Positions 41,846-50,170 of a stretch of DNA of 64,000 nucleotides are shown in pieces (the stretch's first letter is position 1; each line of letters opens with the position of its first letter). The position numbers and the translations under genes were made by a program. The DNA is taken from NCBI RefSeq assembly GCF_002813135.1, contig NZ_PHTY01000001.1, positions 1,669,501 through 1,733,500 of the forward strand. The letters are read 5' to 3'. Below the pieces are notes generated by a model that saw only the letters and a list, made by a program, of their open reading frames with translations, was not told the origin of the DNA and ran no database searches. The stretch comes from Ulvibacter sp. MAR_2010_11. Its GTDB lineage: Bacteria; Bacteroidota; Bacteroidia; Flavobacteriales; Flavobacteriaceae.

Positions 41846-43864
41846 TTAAAGCAATCCGGCTCTTTTTAACAACGCTTCGGGATTGGGTTTTTTTCCACGG
41901 AATTTCACATACAATTCCATAGGATCTTGTGTGCCGCCTTGTGATAAGACATATCTTTTAAATTTGTCTGCAATTTTTTCATTGAAGATTCCCTCCTCTT
42001 TAAAATAGGCAAACGCATCGGCATCCAAGACTTCAGCCCATTTATAACTGTAATACCCCGCCGAATAACCTCCTTGAAAGATATGCGAGAAGGAAGTGCT
42101 CATACAGTTTTCGGGAGTGTCGGGATATAATTGCGTGCCCGAAAAGGAAGCCTTTTCGAAAGCTTTTACATTTTTTATATGGGAGGGGTCACTTCCGTGC
42201 CACGACATATCCAGCATTCCGAAGCTCAATTGACGCAGCGTTTGCATTCCTTCATGAAAGGTGGCCGAGGCCTTGATTTTTTCGATCAATTCCATCGGAA
42301 TGACTTCCCCGGTCTCGTAATGCATGGCAAACAATTCCAGCGTCTCTTTTTCATAACACCAATTTTCTAATATCTGACTTGGTAATTCAACAAAATCCCA
42401 GTAGACATTGGTGCCCGATAAGCCTTTATAAGTGGTGTTGGCCAGCATTCCGTGAAGCGCATGACCAAACTCATGGAACAGTGTTGTTACCTCATTAAAT
42501 GTGAGTAAGGAAGGTTTGGATGCAGTGGGTTTTGTAAAATTGCAGACTATCGACACATGCGGTCGCTCATTTACACCATTCTTTATTTGCTGAGGTTTAT
42601 ACGATGTCATCCAGGCTCCTCCTCGTTTTCCCGCACGAGGATGGAAATCGGCGTAAAAAATAGCAACCAATATATCCTCCGTATCAGTAACCCGGTAGGT
42701 TTTTACATCCGGGTGGTATTTTTCAATATCCTGAACTTCGTTGAATTGAAGTCCGTATAATTTTTCAGCAACCGTAAATACACCGTTTATTACATTTTTA
42801 AGCTCAAAGTAAGGTTTCAGCTTTTCGTCATCCAGATCGAAGCGCTGTTGTTTCAGTTTTTCAGCATAATAGGTACCATCCCATTTTTGAAGTTTCTCAA
42901 TACCGTCACGTTCTTTTGCGAAGGCTGCTAGTTCATCAAATTCCTTTTGAGCTGCGGGTTTTGCCTTTTCAAGTAATTCCTGCAAAAACGATTGAACTTT
43001 TTGAGGAGTTTCGGCCATACGTTCCTCCAATACAAAATGAGCATGAGAAGCATAACCCAGTAATTTTGCGCGCTGATGCCGTAAATTAACTATTTGTAAT
43101 ACGTTTTGCTGATTGTCTAATTTGTCGTTATGAAATCCTTTTGAGCCGAATGCCAGCGCTAATTTTTTCCGAAGATCTCGATTGTCGGCATACATCATAA
43201 AAGGGATGTAACTAGGATAATCCAGCGTAATAAGCCATCCATCTTTTCCTTTTTCTGAAGCTTCAAGTGCAGCGGCCTCTTTGGCGCCCTCCGGAAGTCC
43301 CGAAAGATCTGCTTCGTTGGAAATATGCATTTGAAAAGCATTTGTTTCAGCCAGGACATTTTCCCCAAATGTGAGTTTTAGTTTTGAGAGGTCGGCATCG
43401 ATTTTCCGAAGCGTTTTTTTATCTTCTTCCCTTAAATTGGCTCCGTTCCTTGCGAAACCATTGTATTGTTTTTCCAACAACATCTGCTGCTCCGGACTAA
43501 GCTTGAGTGTTTTCCTTGCTTCATACACCTGCCGGACTCTTTTAAATAATATTTCATTAAGCAGGATATCGTTTCCAAACTCCGATAACAAAGGGGACAC
43601 CTTCTGAGCAATTTGCTGTAGCTCGTCGTTGGTTTCGGCGCTATTTAAATTAAAAAAAATACTTGTAGCCCGGTCCAATTGCAAGCCTGTACGTTCTAAC
43701 GCATCCACGGTATTTTGGAAAGTAGGCACTTCCGGGTTTGAAGTTATAGCATCAATTTCAGCCTTAGTAGCTTGTATTAAATTTTGTATCGCCGGGAGAT
43801 AATGCTCGTTTAGCAGTTTTGAGAAAGGAGCGGTATCAAAGGGTTGTAATAGGGGGTTGTTCAT
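41846..43864 (-). CDS. M3 family zinc metallopeptidase (Dcp/oligopeptidase A type)
   Basis: A 672-residue peptidase that degrades oligopeptides or cuts dipeptides from C termini. The zinc site HEFGH is His464-Glu465-His468 in TTLFHEFGHALHGML, and a downstream Glu is expected in FVELPSQILENWCYE. No signal peptide, so cytoplasmic. Length fits peptidyl-dipeptidase Dcp. Directly upstream on the same strand there is a GIY-YIG gene bracketed by inverted repeats. Confidence 0.94.
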   Translation of the reverse strand: MNNPLLQPFDTAPFSKLLNEHYLPAIQNLIQATKAEIDAITSNPEVPTFQNTVDALERTGLQLDRATSIFFNLNSAETNDELQQIAQKVSPLLSEFGNDILLNEILFKRVRQVYEARKTLKLSPEQQMLLEKQYNGFARNGANLREEDKKTLRKIDADLSKLKLTFGENVLAETNAFQMHISNEADLSGLPEGAKEAAALEASEKGKDGWLITLDYPSYIPFMMYADNRDLRKKLALAFGSKGFHNDKLDNQQNVLQIVNLRHQRAKLLGYASHAHFVLEERMAETPQKVQSFLQELLEKAKPAAQKEFDELAAFAKERDGIEKLQKWDGTYYAEKLKQQRFDLDDEKLKPYFELKNVINGVFTVAEKLYGLQFNEVQDIEKYHPDVKTYRVTDTEDILVAIFYADFHPRAGKRGGAWMTSYKPQQIKNGVNERPHVSIVCNFTKPTASKPSLLTFNEVTTLFHEFGHALHGMLANTTYKGLSGTNVYWDFVELPSQILENWCYEKETLELFAMHYETGEVIPMELIEKIKASATFHEGMQTLRQLSFGMLDMSWHGSDPSHIKNVKAFEKASFSGTQLYPDTPENCMSTSFSHIFQGGYSAGYYSYKWAEVLDADAFAYFKEEGIFNEKIADKFKRYVLSQGGTQDPMELYVKFRGKKPNPEALLKRAGLL

Positions 43865-43865
43865 G

Positions 43866-43896
43866 GGAATGAAGAATGTAAAAGTTAAAAGTTGAA
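43866..43896. repeat. AT-rich GGGAATGAAGAATGTAAAA motif upstream of the M3 peptidase
   Basis: The sequence directly before the start codon is nearly the same as the one at 53256-53275 before the PaiB-like gene (GGGAATGTAGAATGTAAAA), and ends in TTAAAAGTTGAAATTAG. A related AT-rich block precedes obgE. Confidence 0.5.
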
Positions 43897-43897
43897 A

Positions 43898-44251
43898 TTA
43901 GTTATTTGTCCGGTCGAGCGCAGTCGAGACCTCTTCTTCTGTTGGCCTGTATTTATGATGTGTAAAATTTCTACATTCTGCTAAAATTTGAAGCATATTA
44001 AAGTCATGGTCAGCCAGTGACATTTTTTTCTTCGCACTCCACCGTTTAATTTTCTTTTCAAAATAAATAGCTTGTCTGATATCATTTAATTCCTGATGAA
44101 AAATTAGCTCAACAGGTCTTCGTTTAAAAGTAAAAGAGGTTTTATTTAATCCGTTTTGATGCTCTAAAAGCCTCCGTGCAATATCATTTGTTAAGCCGGT
44201 ATAAAGTAATCCATCCGCACATTTTAAAATATAAATGTAATAGGAATTCAT
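43898..44251 (-). CDS. GIY-YIG nuclease family protein (UPF0213-like)
   Basis: A 117-residue single-domain nuclease. Seen: YYIYILKCADGLLYTGLTNDIARRLLEHQNG (the GIY-YIG strands, here YIY and YTG, and the catalytic-region Arg) and the essential Glu in AIYFEKKIKRWS. Small members of this family are found in many bacteria and their role is unclear; structure-specific DNA cleavage is suspected. Oddly, the last twelve codons (EEVSTALDRTNN) are read through one of two inverted repeats that bracket the gene. This suggests the gene and repeat moved or evolved as a unit. Confidence 0.9.
   Translation of the reverse strand: MNSYYIYILKCADGLLYTGLTNDIARRLLEHQNGLNKTSFTFKRRPVELIFHQELNDIRQAIYFEKKIKRWSAKKKMSLADHDFNMLQILAECRNFTHHKYRPTEEEVSTALDRTNN
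43912..43933. repeat. Left inverted repeat of the GIY-YIG unit
   Basis: The 22-nt sequence GGTCGAGCGCAGTCGAGACC + TC is the perfect inverse of 44277-44298. It lies inside the 3' end of the GIY-YIG gene. It contains the direct sub-repeat GTCGAG-CGCA-GTCGAG. Confidence 0.9.
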
Positions 44252-44276
44252 TTTTTGTCTGAGGTCAATTATAGGA

Positions 44277-44298
44277 GAGGTCTCGACTGCGCTCGACC
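44277..44298. repeat. Right inverted repeat of the GIY-YIG unit
   Basis: Perfect inverse of 43912-43933, 25 nt upstream of the GIY-YIG ATG and 6 nt from the purE stop codon. Confidence 0.9.
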
Positions 44299-44303
44299 CG
44301 GCA

Positions 44304-44789
44304 TTACTTTTTCATTTTCCTTGCACCTTCTTCCACTTTAAGTTTTAGACCTTCCTTGTACGCCAATATTTTATCCAGAACACATTTGTCTGAAGAACCA
44401 ATAATTTGTGCCGCGAGAATTCCGGCGTTTTTGGCTCCGTTAAGTGCTACAGTGGCTACGGGAACACCACCCGGCATTTGAAGAATCGACAAAACCGAAT
44501 CCCAACCGTCTATAGAATTACTGGATTTTACAGGAACACCAATTACAGGCAAGGGAGAAAGTGAGGCGATCATTCCCGGCAAATGCGCTGCTCCACCGGC
44601 TCCGGCAATAATCACCGAAATGCCACGAGTATGTGCATTCTTACCATAATCGAACAATTTATCGGGGGTGCGGTGTGCCGAAACAATATCGACCTCCACT
44701 TCAATGTCGAATCCCTTTAAAATGTCTATCGCTTCCTGCATAACCGGCAGGTCGCTTGTACTTCCCATAATAATTCCAACTTTGCTCAT
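44304..44789 (-). CDS. purE: N5-carboxyaminoimidazole ribonucleotide mutase
   Basis: A 161-residue enzyme of purine synthesis that converts N5-CAIR to CAIR. Seen: GIIMGSTSDLPVMQEA at the N terminus, the catalytic-loop SAHRTPDKLFDYGK and AGAGGAAHLPGMIASLSPLPVIGVPV. This class I PurE works with the PurK located 6 nt upstream on the same strand, so the two form an operon. Confidence 0.96.
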   Translation of the reverse strand: MSKVGIIMGSTSDLPVMQEAIDILKGFDIEVEVDIVSAHRTPDKLFDYGKNAHTRGISVIIAGAGGAAHLPGMIASLSPLPVIGVPVKSSNSIDGWDSVLSILQMPGGVPVATVALNGAKNAGILAAQIIGSSDKCVLDKILAYKEGLKLKVEEGARKMKK

Positions 44790-44795
44790 AATTGC

Positions 44796-45953
44796 TTATT
44801 TACTAATCACCTGTATTGTTTTCTTTACTGCTTCGGCTATTTTTCGTGCTTCTGCGATGTCTTCATTTACAATGGTAACATGCCCCATCTTCCTGAAAGG
44901 TCTGGTTTCTTTTTTTCCGTAAATATGAGGAGTCACACCCGCCATAGCCATAATGGTTTCAATGTTTTTATATACCACCGGACCTGTATAGCCTTCGGCA
45001 CCCACTAAATTTACCATAATTCCACCTACCTTACTATCGGTTTTTCCCAAGGGAATGTCTAAAATAGCTCGAATATGCTGCTCAAACTGATTGGTATAAC
45101 TGGATTCAATAGTGTGATGTCCACTGTTATGCGGTCGTGGCGCAACTTCGTTTACCAAAATCTCATCCTCATGTGTTTGAAACAGTTCCACCGCCAATAA
45201 ACCAACATGTTTAAAGGCTTCCGAGACTTGTGTTGCGATGGTTTGTGCCTTTTTCGCAACGGTTTCATCAATACGCGCCGGGCAAATTACATATTCCACC
45301 TGATTGGCTTCGGGATGGAATTCCATTTCTACCACCGGATACGTTGCAACTTCTCCTTTTACATTACGAGCCACAATAACCGCCAGTTCATTTTTAAAAG
45401 GAATCAGTTTTTCAGCGATACATTCTCCGGCAGGCAGTGGAATAATATCTTCTGCCGTTTTAATTATACTCACTCCTTTGCCGTCGTACCCACCGGTGCA
45501 ACTTTTCCAAACAAAAGGGAAGTGTAATTCTTTTCGGACAATCGCTTCGTTTAATTTATTTTTATCCTGAAACAACACAAAAGGCGAAGTAGGAATTTTA
45601 TGCTCCTTGTAAAACTGCTTTTGTGTGCCTTTATTCTGAATGTTTTTAAGTGTTTCGGAAGAAGGATATACTTTTTTTCCTTCAGCTTCCAGCTTTTTCA
45701 GCGCATCAACATTCACATTTTCTATTTCGAATGTAAGTACATCCACCTTTTTTCCGAAGGCATAAACGGTGTCAAAATTCATTAAATCCCCCTGCTCAAA
45801 ATAGTCGCAAGCTATACGACACGGGGCTTCAGCACTTGGGTCCAATACATGAGTTTTGATGTCGAATTTACGTGTTTCGTAGAGCATCATTTTGCCCAAC
45901 TGACCCCCGCCAAGAATTCCTAAAGTGAAATTTGAAGAAAAATAATTAGCCAT
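44796..45953 (-). CDS. purK: N5-carboxyaminoimidazole ribonucleotide synthase
   Basis: A 385-residue ATP-grasp enzyme making N5-CAIR from AIR, bicarbonate and ATP. Seen: N-terminal LGILGGGQLGKMMLYE, ATP-grasp signatures FPFVWKSCTGGYDGKGVSII and NEVAPRPHNSGHHTIESSYTNQFEQH. ATG 45953 (MANYFSSNFTLGILGGGQ) is chosen; the longer TTG start at 45980 lies upstream of a -7 box. That box ends only 4 nt before the ATG, so the mRNA may be leaderless. Confidence 0.95.
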   Translation of the reverse strand: MANYFSSNFTLGILGGGQLGKMMLYETRKFDIKTHVLDPSAEAPCRIACDYFEQGDLMNFDTVYAFGKKVDVLTFEIENVNVDALKKLEAEGKKVYPSSETLKNIQNKGTQKQFYKEHKIPTSPFVLFQDKNKLNEAIVRKELHFPFVWKSCTGGYDGKGVSIIKTAEDIIPLPAGECIAEKLIPFKNELAVIVARNVKGEVATYPVVEMEFHPEANQVEYVICPARIDETVAKKAQTIATQVSEAFKHVGLLAVELFQTHEDEILVNEVAPRPHNSGHHTIESSYTNQFEQHIRAILDIPLGKTDSKVGGIMVNLVGAEGYTGPVVYKNIETIMAMAGVTPHIYGKKETRPFRKMGHVTIVNEDIAEARKIAEAVKKTIQVISK

Positions 45954-45957
45954 CGCA

Positions 45958-45965
45958 CAAAGGTA
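45958..45965 (-). promoter_or_regulatory. -7 box 4 nt before the purK start codon
   Basis: Perfect TACCTTTG on the minus strand, then TGCG and ATG 45953. It is divergent from the adk box at 45985-45992, 19 nt away, so the two promoters probably share or compete for DNA. Confidence 0.5.
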
Positions 45966-45984
45966 CAATCTTCTTTGCAATTGT

Positions 45985-45992
45985 TATCTTTG
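45985..45992 (+). promoter_or_regulatory. -7 box of adk
   Basis: TATCTTTG on the plus strand, about 56 nt before ATG 46049. No -33 box at the expected distance. Confidence 0.45.
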
Positions 45993-46048
45993 CACCTTTA
46001 TTTATGTGCCGATTTTTAACATCATTATTCAAGACGAAAAATAAACCC

Positions 46049-46621
46049 ATGAAAAACATTGTATTGTTTGGGCCTCCGGGTGCCGGAAAAGGAACTCAAG
46101 CCGAGGTTTTAAAGGAAAAATACCAACTTAAACATATCTCTACCGGAGACGTGTTCCGTTATAATATTAAAAATGAAACCCAAATGGGGAGGTTGGCTAA
46201 GTCCTATATGGACAAGGGTCATTTGGTACCCGACGAGGTAACCATCGATATGCTCAATGCCGAAGTGGAAAAAAATCCCGGGGCCAACGGATTTATTTTC
46301 GACGGCTTTCCACGTACTGCCGCACAGGCAGAAGCATTGTCTAACCTAATGAAGCAAAAAAATTCTCAAATTAATGCCATGGTGGCTTTGGAAGTTGATG
46401 ACGAAATATTGGTAGGACGCTTGCTGGAACGCGGGAAATCCAGTGGTCGACCTGATGATGCCAACGAAGCTGTGATAAGAGAACGCATCGCCGAATATTA
46501 CCGTAAAACAGACATTCTGAAGGAATACTATCAGGCGCAGAATCGCTATTACGGGGTGAATGGTGTGGGAAGTATCGAAGATATTACCCAAAGATTAAGT
46601 GCTGTAATAGATACTCTATAA
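46049..46621 (+). CDS. adk: Adenylate kinase
   Basis: A 190-residue kinase interconverting ATP + AMP and 2 ADP. Seen: P-loop GPPGAGKGTQ (residues 8-17), FDGFPRTAAQAEAL and the short LID region GRLLERGKSSGRPDD without zinc cysteines, typical of Bacteroidota Adk. ATG 46049 (MKNIVLFGPPGAGKGT) is chosen over an earlier in-frame ATG at 46004 that would add 15 unconserved residues. obgE follows after an AT-rich 87-nt gap. Confidence 0.96.
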   Translation: MKNIVLFGPPGAGKGTQAEVLKEKYQLKHISTGDVFRYNIKNETQMGRLAKSYMDKGHLVPDEVTIDMLNAEVEKNPGANGFIFDGFPRTAAQAEALSNLMKQKNSQINAMVALEVDDEILVGRLLERGKSSGRPDDANEAVIRERIAEYYRKTDILKEYYQAQNRYYGVNGVGSIEDITQRLSAVIDTL

Positions 46622-46708
46622 ACAGCAAAATTTAAAATGTAAAACTGAAAAAGTTTAGCTTAATAAACTTTAAACTTTTACCTTTTACATTTATTATTTT
46701 ACATTTTT
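46622..46708. repeat. AT-rich spacer with TTTTACATT repeats between adk and obgE
   Basis: The spacer contains AAAATGTAAAA and several TTTTACATTT copies ending two bases before the obgE ATG, with TTTAAACTTTTACC between. The direct and inverted copies could fold into an AT hairpin. Related motifs precede the genes at 43864 and 53255. Confidence 0.5.
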
Positions 46709-47722
46709 ATGACCGAAGGAAATTTTGTAGACTACGTAAAAATTCATGTTAGCTCCGGAAAAGGAGGTAAGGGAAGCGCGCACATGCGACGGGAAAAGTA
46801 CATCCCCATGGGAGGACCCGATGGTGGTGACGGCGGACGAGGAGGTCATGTAATTTTAAAGGCCAACAAAAACCTTTGGACACTATACCATATAAAATTC
46901 AGACGCCATTTTAGAGCTGAACAAGGTTCGGCGGGAAGTAAGCAAACCAGTACCGGTGCCGATGGAGCCGATGTCTACATCGAAGTTCCCTTGGGTACTG
47001 TCGTACGTGATACCAATACACAAGAGATTCTTTTTGAAATAACCGAAGACGGAGAAGAGCGCATTATCGCCAAAGGTGGTAAAGGCGGATTGGGAAACGA
47101 TCATTTTAAAAGTGCAACACGACAAACCCCTCGGTATGCTCAACCCGGTCTGGAAGGCGAAGAGGCAGATATTACACTCGAACTAAAAGTGCTGGCCGAT
47201 GTCGGGCTGGTGGGATTTCCAAATGCAGGGAAGTCTACCTTGCTTTCGGTTGTTACTTCAGCAAAACCTAAAATTGCCAATTACGAGTTTACAACCTTAA
47301 AGCCTAACCTTGGTATTGTGAAATACCGCGATTTTCAATCCTTTGTGATGGCCGATATTCCAGGAATTATCGAAGGAGCCGCCGAAGGAAAAGGTTTGGG
47401 ACACTACTTTTTACGACACATTGAACGAAACTCTACCTTGTTGTTCTTAATTCCGGCAGACGCAAAGGATATTAAAGAACAATACGAAATTCTTCTCGAT
47501 GAACTACGTCGCTATAACCCCGAACTGCTGGATAAGCAACGCTTGGTGGCCATCTCGAAAAGCGATATGCTGGACGAAGAGCTAAAAGGTGAAATGAAGA
47601 AGGAACTCGACAAACAATTTAAAGGAATTCCTTATTTGTTTATTTCTTCCGTGGCACAACAAGGCTTGACCGAGTTGAAAGATAAGCTCTGGGCCATGCT
47701 TAATGAAGAGCAGGATTCCTAA
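46709..47722 (+). CDS. obgE: GTPase ObgE/CgtA
   Basis: A 337-residue essential ribosome-associated GTPase. The glycine-rich Obg fold occupies residues 1-160 ([54 protein letters not shown]). The G domain follows: G1 [12 protein letters not shown]2 [13 protein letters not shown]3 DIPGIIEGA and G4 variant SKSD. The extra C-terminal domain is short. Downstream of adk in the same direction, a common Bacteroidota arrangement. Confidence 0.96.
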   Translation: MTEGNFVDYVKIHVSSGKGGKGSAHMRREKYIPMGGPDGGDGGRGGHVILKANKNLWTLYHIKFRRHFRAEQGSAGSKQTSTGADGADVYIEVPLGTVVRDTNTQEILFEITEDGEERIIAKGGKGGLGNDHFKSATRQTPRYAQPGLEGEEADITLELKVLADVGLVGFPNAGKSTLLSVVTSAKPKIANYEFTTLKPNLGIVKYRDFQSFVMADIPGIIEGAAEGKGLGHYFLRHIERNSTLLFLIPADAKDIKEQYEILLDELRRYNPELLDKQRLVAISKSDMLDEELKGEMKKELDKQFKGIPYLFISSVAQQGLTELKDKLWAMLNEEQDS

Positions 47723-48103
47723 ACTTCTAAAATCAGCTTATTATAAGGTCATAGGTGGGTTAATATCCCTTACTGTTATAATTTCGCTTTATTGTTTTGA
47801 GTAAATGCTCATTTGTATTGTGTTTAAGGCCCTTTTTATATTACTAAAGAATGAATTTTTTAAATCCTGCTTATGATAAAATTCTTATTTTTTTAGTTTT
47901 TATTTACGTCGCTTATGGGTCTTAAACAATGCCTATATGCTTTTTTCTTCGAAAAGGAGACACCTTATTCGCTGTTTGGACAGGGATTGTCGGAAACTTC
48001 AGAAAAGAACATCGATATTTCGTATCTTACTGATTGAATATACTTTGTGAGTATCACTACCTATCTGGGCAGCATCACCAAAAAAGTAATAAAAGAATAA
48101 GTC
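47723..48103. other. 381-bp intergenic stretch without a recognisable gene
   Basis: Nothing coding was recognised. A short frame near 47940-48038 encodes FEKETPYSLFGQGLSETSEK-like text that ends at TGA 48036-48038 with no start; it may be a decayed gene end. A near -7 box (TATACTTTG) lies at 48041-48049, 55 nt before the next ATG. Confidence 0.4.
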
Positions 48104-49483
48104 ATGAAAAAACTCCTCCTCCTCAGCACCCTATTCGTTTGTGTTCAAATTAGTTTTGGACAATGCCCGAGCGCCGATATAGTATTAACCAGCCAAGCCG
48201 ATATTGACAATTTCGCAACTACCTATCCCAATTGTACTGTGTTAACGCATGATCTTAGAGTGGATGGTGTTAACAGTGACATCATTAATCTAAACGGATT
48301 AGCCCCGATAACCGATGCGGTCGATATTATAATATTAACTACCCAAATTACCAATCTAATTGGCTTGGACAATCTCGAATCGGTAACACATTTGGCACTT
48401 TGGGGCAATCCCGGTTTACAAAACATGTCAGGTCTTGACGCATTACAATCGGTGGGCCAACTGGAAATTTGGGTAAACAGCGGGTTACTAAGTATGGATG
48501 GAATGGATAACCTGCAAGCTATAGAACAATTGAATTTGTTTGGAAATTCGAATCTCAGCGATATTTCACAATTTAGCTTTGTTCAAAATTTGAGATCCTT
48601 AACTCTTGGGGGTAATTCGCTTTCCTCGCTTGCAGGTTTGGAAAACCTACAAACAGTACTTGAAGATGTAGCAATTTCGGACGAATCGGTAATCAATTTT
48701 AATGAATTGTCCAATTTGCAATCCATTGGGGGTTCCTTGTTGTTGTCAAATAGCTCTGTTGAAGACGTGTCTGCCTTCAGCAATATAACATCACTAATCG
48801 ATCTCTACGTGGTGGAATGCCCTAATTTAACTAACCTTGCCGGCTTGCAAAACGTGGACAATATAAGTGGAAGACTTCGTATAGGGTTTAATCCCGGTCT
48901 TACCAATCTATCGGCCTTTAACACGATTACCAATGTGACTAATTTAGATATCTATGAAAATGAAAATCTTGAGTCGTTACAAGGGCTTGAGAATTTAAAT
49001 CAGGTGACCGAGCGAATGTTGATCATGGATAATCCATTTTTAACTTCCATTGAAGCCATAAATGGAGTATCGCCGGTATCGATCAATGAATTGGTAATCT
49101 TAAATAATACCTCCCTTTCTGTGTGCAATAATAATTTTGTGTGTGCAGTTATAAATGAGCCTTCCGTAAATAAGTCTATTAATAACAATGCTTCGGGATG
49201 TAATTCGGTGGCAGAGGTTATAGAATCTTGTATTCTTGGGATATCTGAAGCGGAACTTGCCTTGGCAATAGGAGTCTATCCAAATCCGGTTTCAGACAAA
49301 CTCACTATTTCGGTTTCTGATGCAATTACCTTCGAAAAGGCGGTAATCTACTCAGTTCTCGGACAACAAATAGTAAATTCTTCAGAAAAAGTGACCGATG
49401 TCTCATTCCTTTCACAAGGAATCTATTTTGTAAATATCACGACCAACAAGGGTGAAATGGTGTATAAAATTGTTAAAGAATAA
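48104..49483 (+). CDS. Leucine-rich-repeat (receptor L-domain-like) protein with T9SS sorting domain
   Basis: A 459-residue exported protein. Signal peptide at residues 1-20 (ending SFGQ). The body has about ten irregular leucine-rich repeats of 22-25 residues (LIGLDNLESVTHLALWGNPGLQ, NMSGLDALQSVGQLEIWVNSGL, SLAGLENLQTVLEDVAI, NLAGLQNVDNISGRLRIGFNPGL, SLQGLENLNQVTERMLIMDNPFL). A type A T9SS sorting domain ends it (IGVYPNPVSDKLTISVSD ... GIYFVNITTNKGEMVYKIVKE). Probably a surface adhesion or binding protein. Confidence 0.9.
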   Translation: MKKLLLLSTLFVCVQISFGQCPSADIVLTSQADIDNFATTYPNCTVLTHDLRVDGVNSDIINLNGLAPITDAVDIIILTTQITNLIGLDNLESVTHLALWGNPGLQNMSGLDALQSVGQLEIWVNSGLLSMDGMDNLQAIEQLNLFGNSNLSDISQFSFVQNLRSLTLGGNSLSSLAGLENLQTVLEDVAISDESVINFNELSNLQSIGGSLLLSNSSVEDVSAFSNITSLIDLYVVECPNLTNLAGLQNVDNISGRLRIGFNPGLTNLSAFNTITNVTNLDIYENENLESLQGLENLNQVTERMLIMDNPFLTSIEAINGVSPVSINELVILNNTSLSVCNNNFVCAVINEPSVNKSINNNASGCNSVAEVIESCILGISEAELALAIGVYPNPVSDKLTISVSDAITFEKAVIYSVLGQQIVNSSEKVTDVSFLSQGIYFVNITTNKGEMVYKIVKE

Positions 49484-49531
49484 CAAATCCGCAACCCACG
49501 GCCCGCTTTTTGCGTAAATTTATTGAAACTT

Positions 49532-49562
49532 TATTTTGATCCATTTTAAAGTAATCAAAATA
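49532..49562. other. Inverted repeat TATTTTGAT ... ATCAAAATA
   Basis: A perfect 9-bp inverted repeat with a 13-nt spacer, in the gap before the DUF4136 gene. Could be an operator or part of a terminator for the 48104 gene; there is no T tract. Confidence 0.3.
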
Positions 49563-49576
49563 ATGAGTTGAAGTAA

Positions 49577-49594
49577 TCCCGATTTAATTCGGGA
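49577..49594. other. Hairpin TCCCGA-TTTAAT-TCGGGA
   Basis: A 6-bp GC-rich stem 19 nt upstream of the DUF4136 gene ATG, likely in the 5' leader. Confidence 0.35.
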
Positions 49595-49612
49595 CCAAAT
49601 GAAAAATTAGCA

Positions 49613-50137
49613 ATGAAAAACAGTATTCTAATTCTGGTTCTTTTACTAGTAACGGCCTGTGGCACTTCGGTAGTCGTGGCCGATTACGACAAAGAAGTCG
49701 ATTTTACACAATACACATCCTACAATTACTTTCCAAACATCGAATCGGGCCTGAATGAGCTGGACGACAAACGTATTATGTATGCTCTGGATAGTTTATT
49801 ACAACAACGTGGCTTTGAAAAAAATGAAGCCCCACAGCTATACATCAACTTTTTCGCCAATGAATATCTTTCCAACTCCCGAAATACCATCGGTATTGGT
49901 CTTGGCAGTGGTGGTGGAAACGTTGGAGTAGGCGTAAGCGGTGGGATTCCAATTGGAGGTAAGGTAATCAACCAGACGCTTACCGTAGATTTCATCGACA
50001 CCTCAAACGATGCGCTTGTCTGGCAGGCGGTCGCCGAAGGCGAACTCAAAGAAAAGGCAACGCCAACGCAAAAGGAAGCCTATTTTATTTCAGTTATCGA
50101 AAAAGTACTTAAAAAGTATCCTCCCAAACAAAAATAA
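49613..50137 (+). CDS. DUF4136 lipoprotein
   Basis: A 174-residue lipoprotein with lipobox LLVTAC (Cys16). The body shows the DUF4136 pattern: VVADYDKEVDFTQYTSYNYFPN, then APQLYINFFANEYL, a Gly-rich segment GIGLGSGGGNVGVGVSGG and DALVWQAVAEGELKEKATPTQK. Function unknown; probably envelope-associated. The next gene begins 33 nt downstream in the same direction. Confidence 0.88.
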   Translation: MKNSILILVLLLVTACGTSVVVADYDKEVDFTQYTSYNYFPNIESGLNELDDKRIMYALDSLLQQRGFEKNEAPQLYINFFANEYLSNSRNTIGIGLGSGGGNVGVGVSGGIPIGGKVINQTLTVDFIDTSNDALVWQAVAEGELKEKATPTQKEAYFISVIEKVLKKYPPKQK

Positions 50138-50170
50138 ATCCGTTATTGTATCATTACTTCAAAGTCTTCT

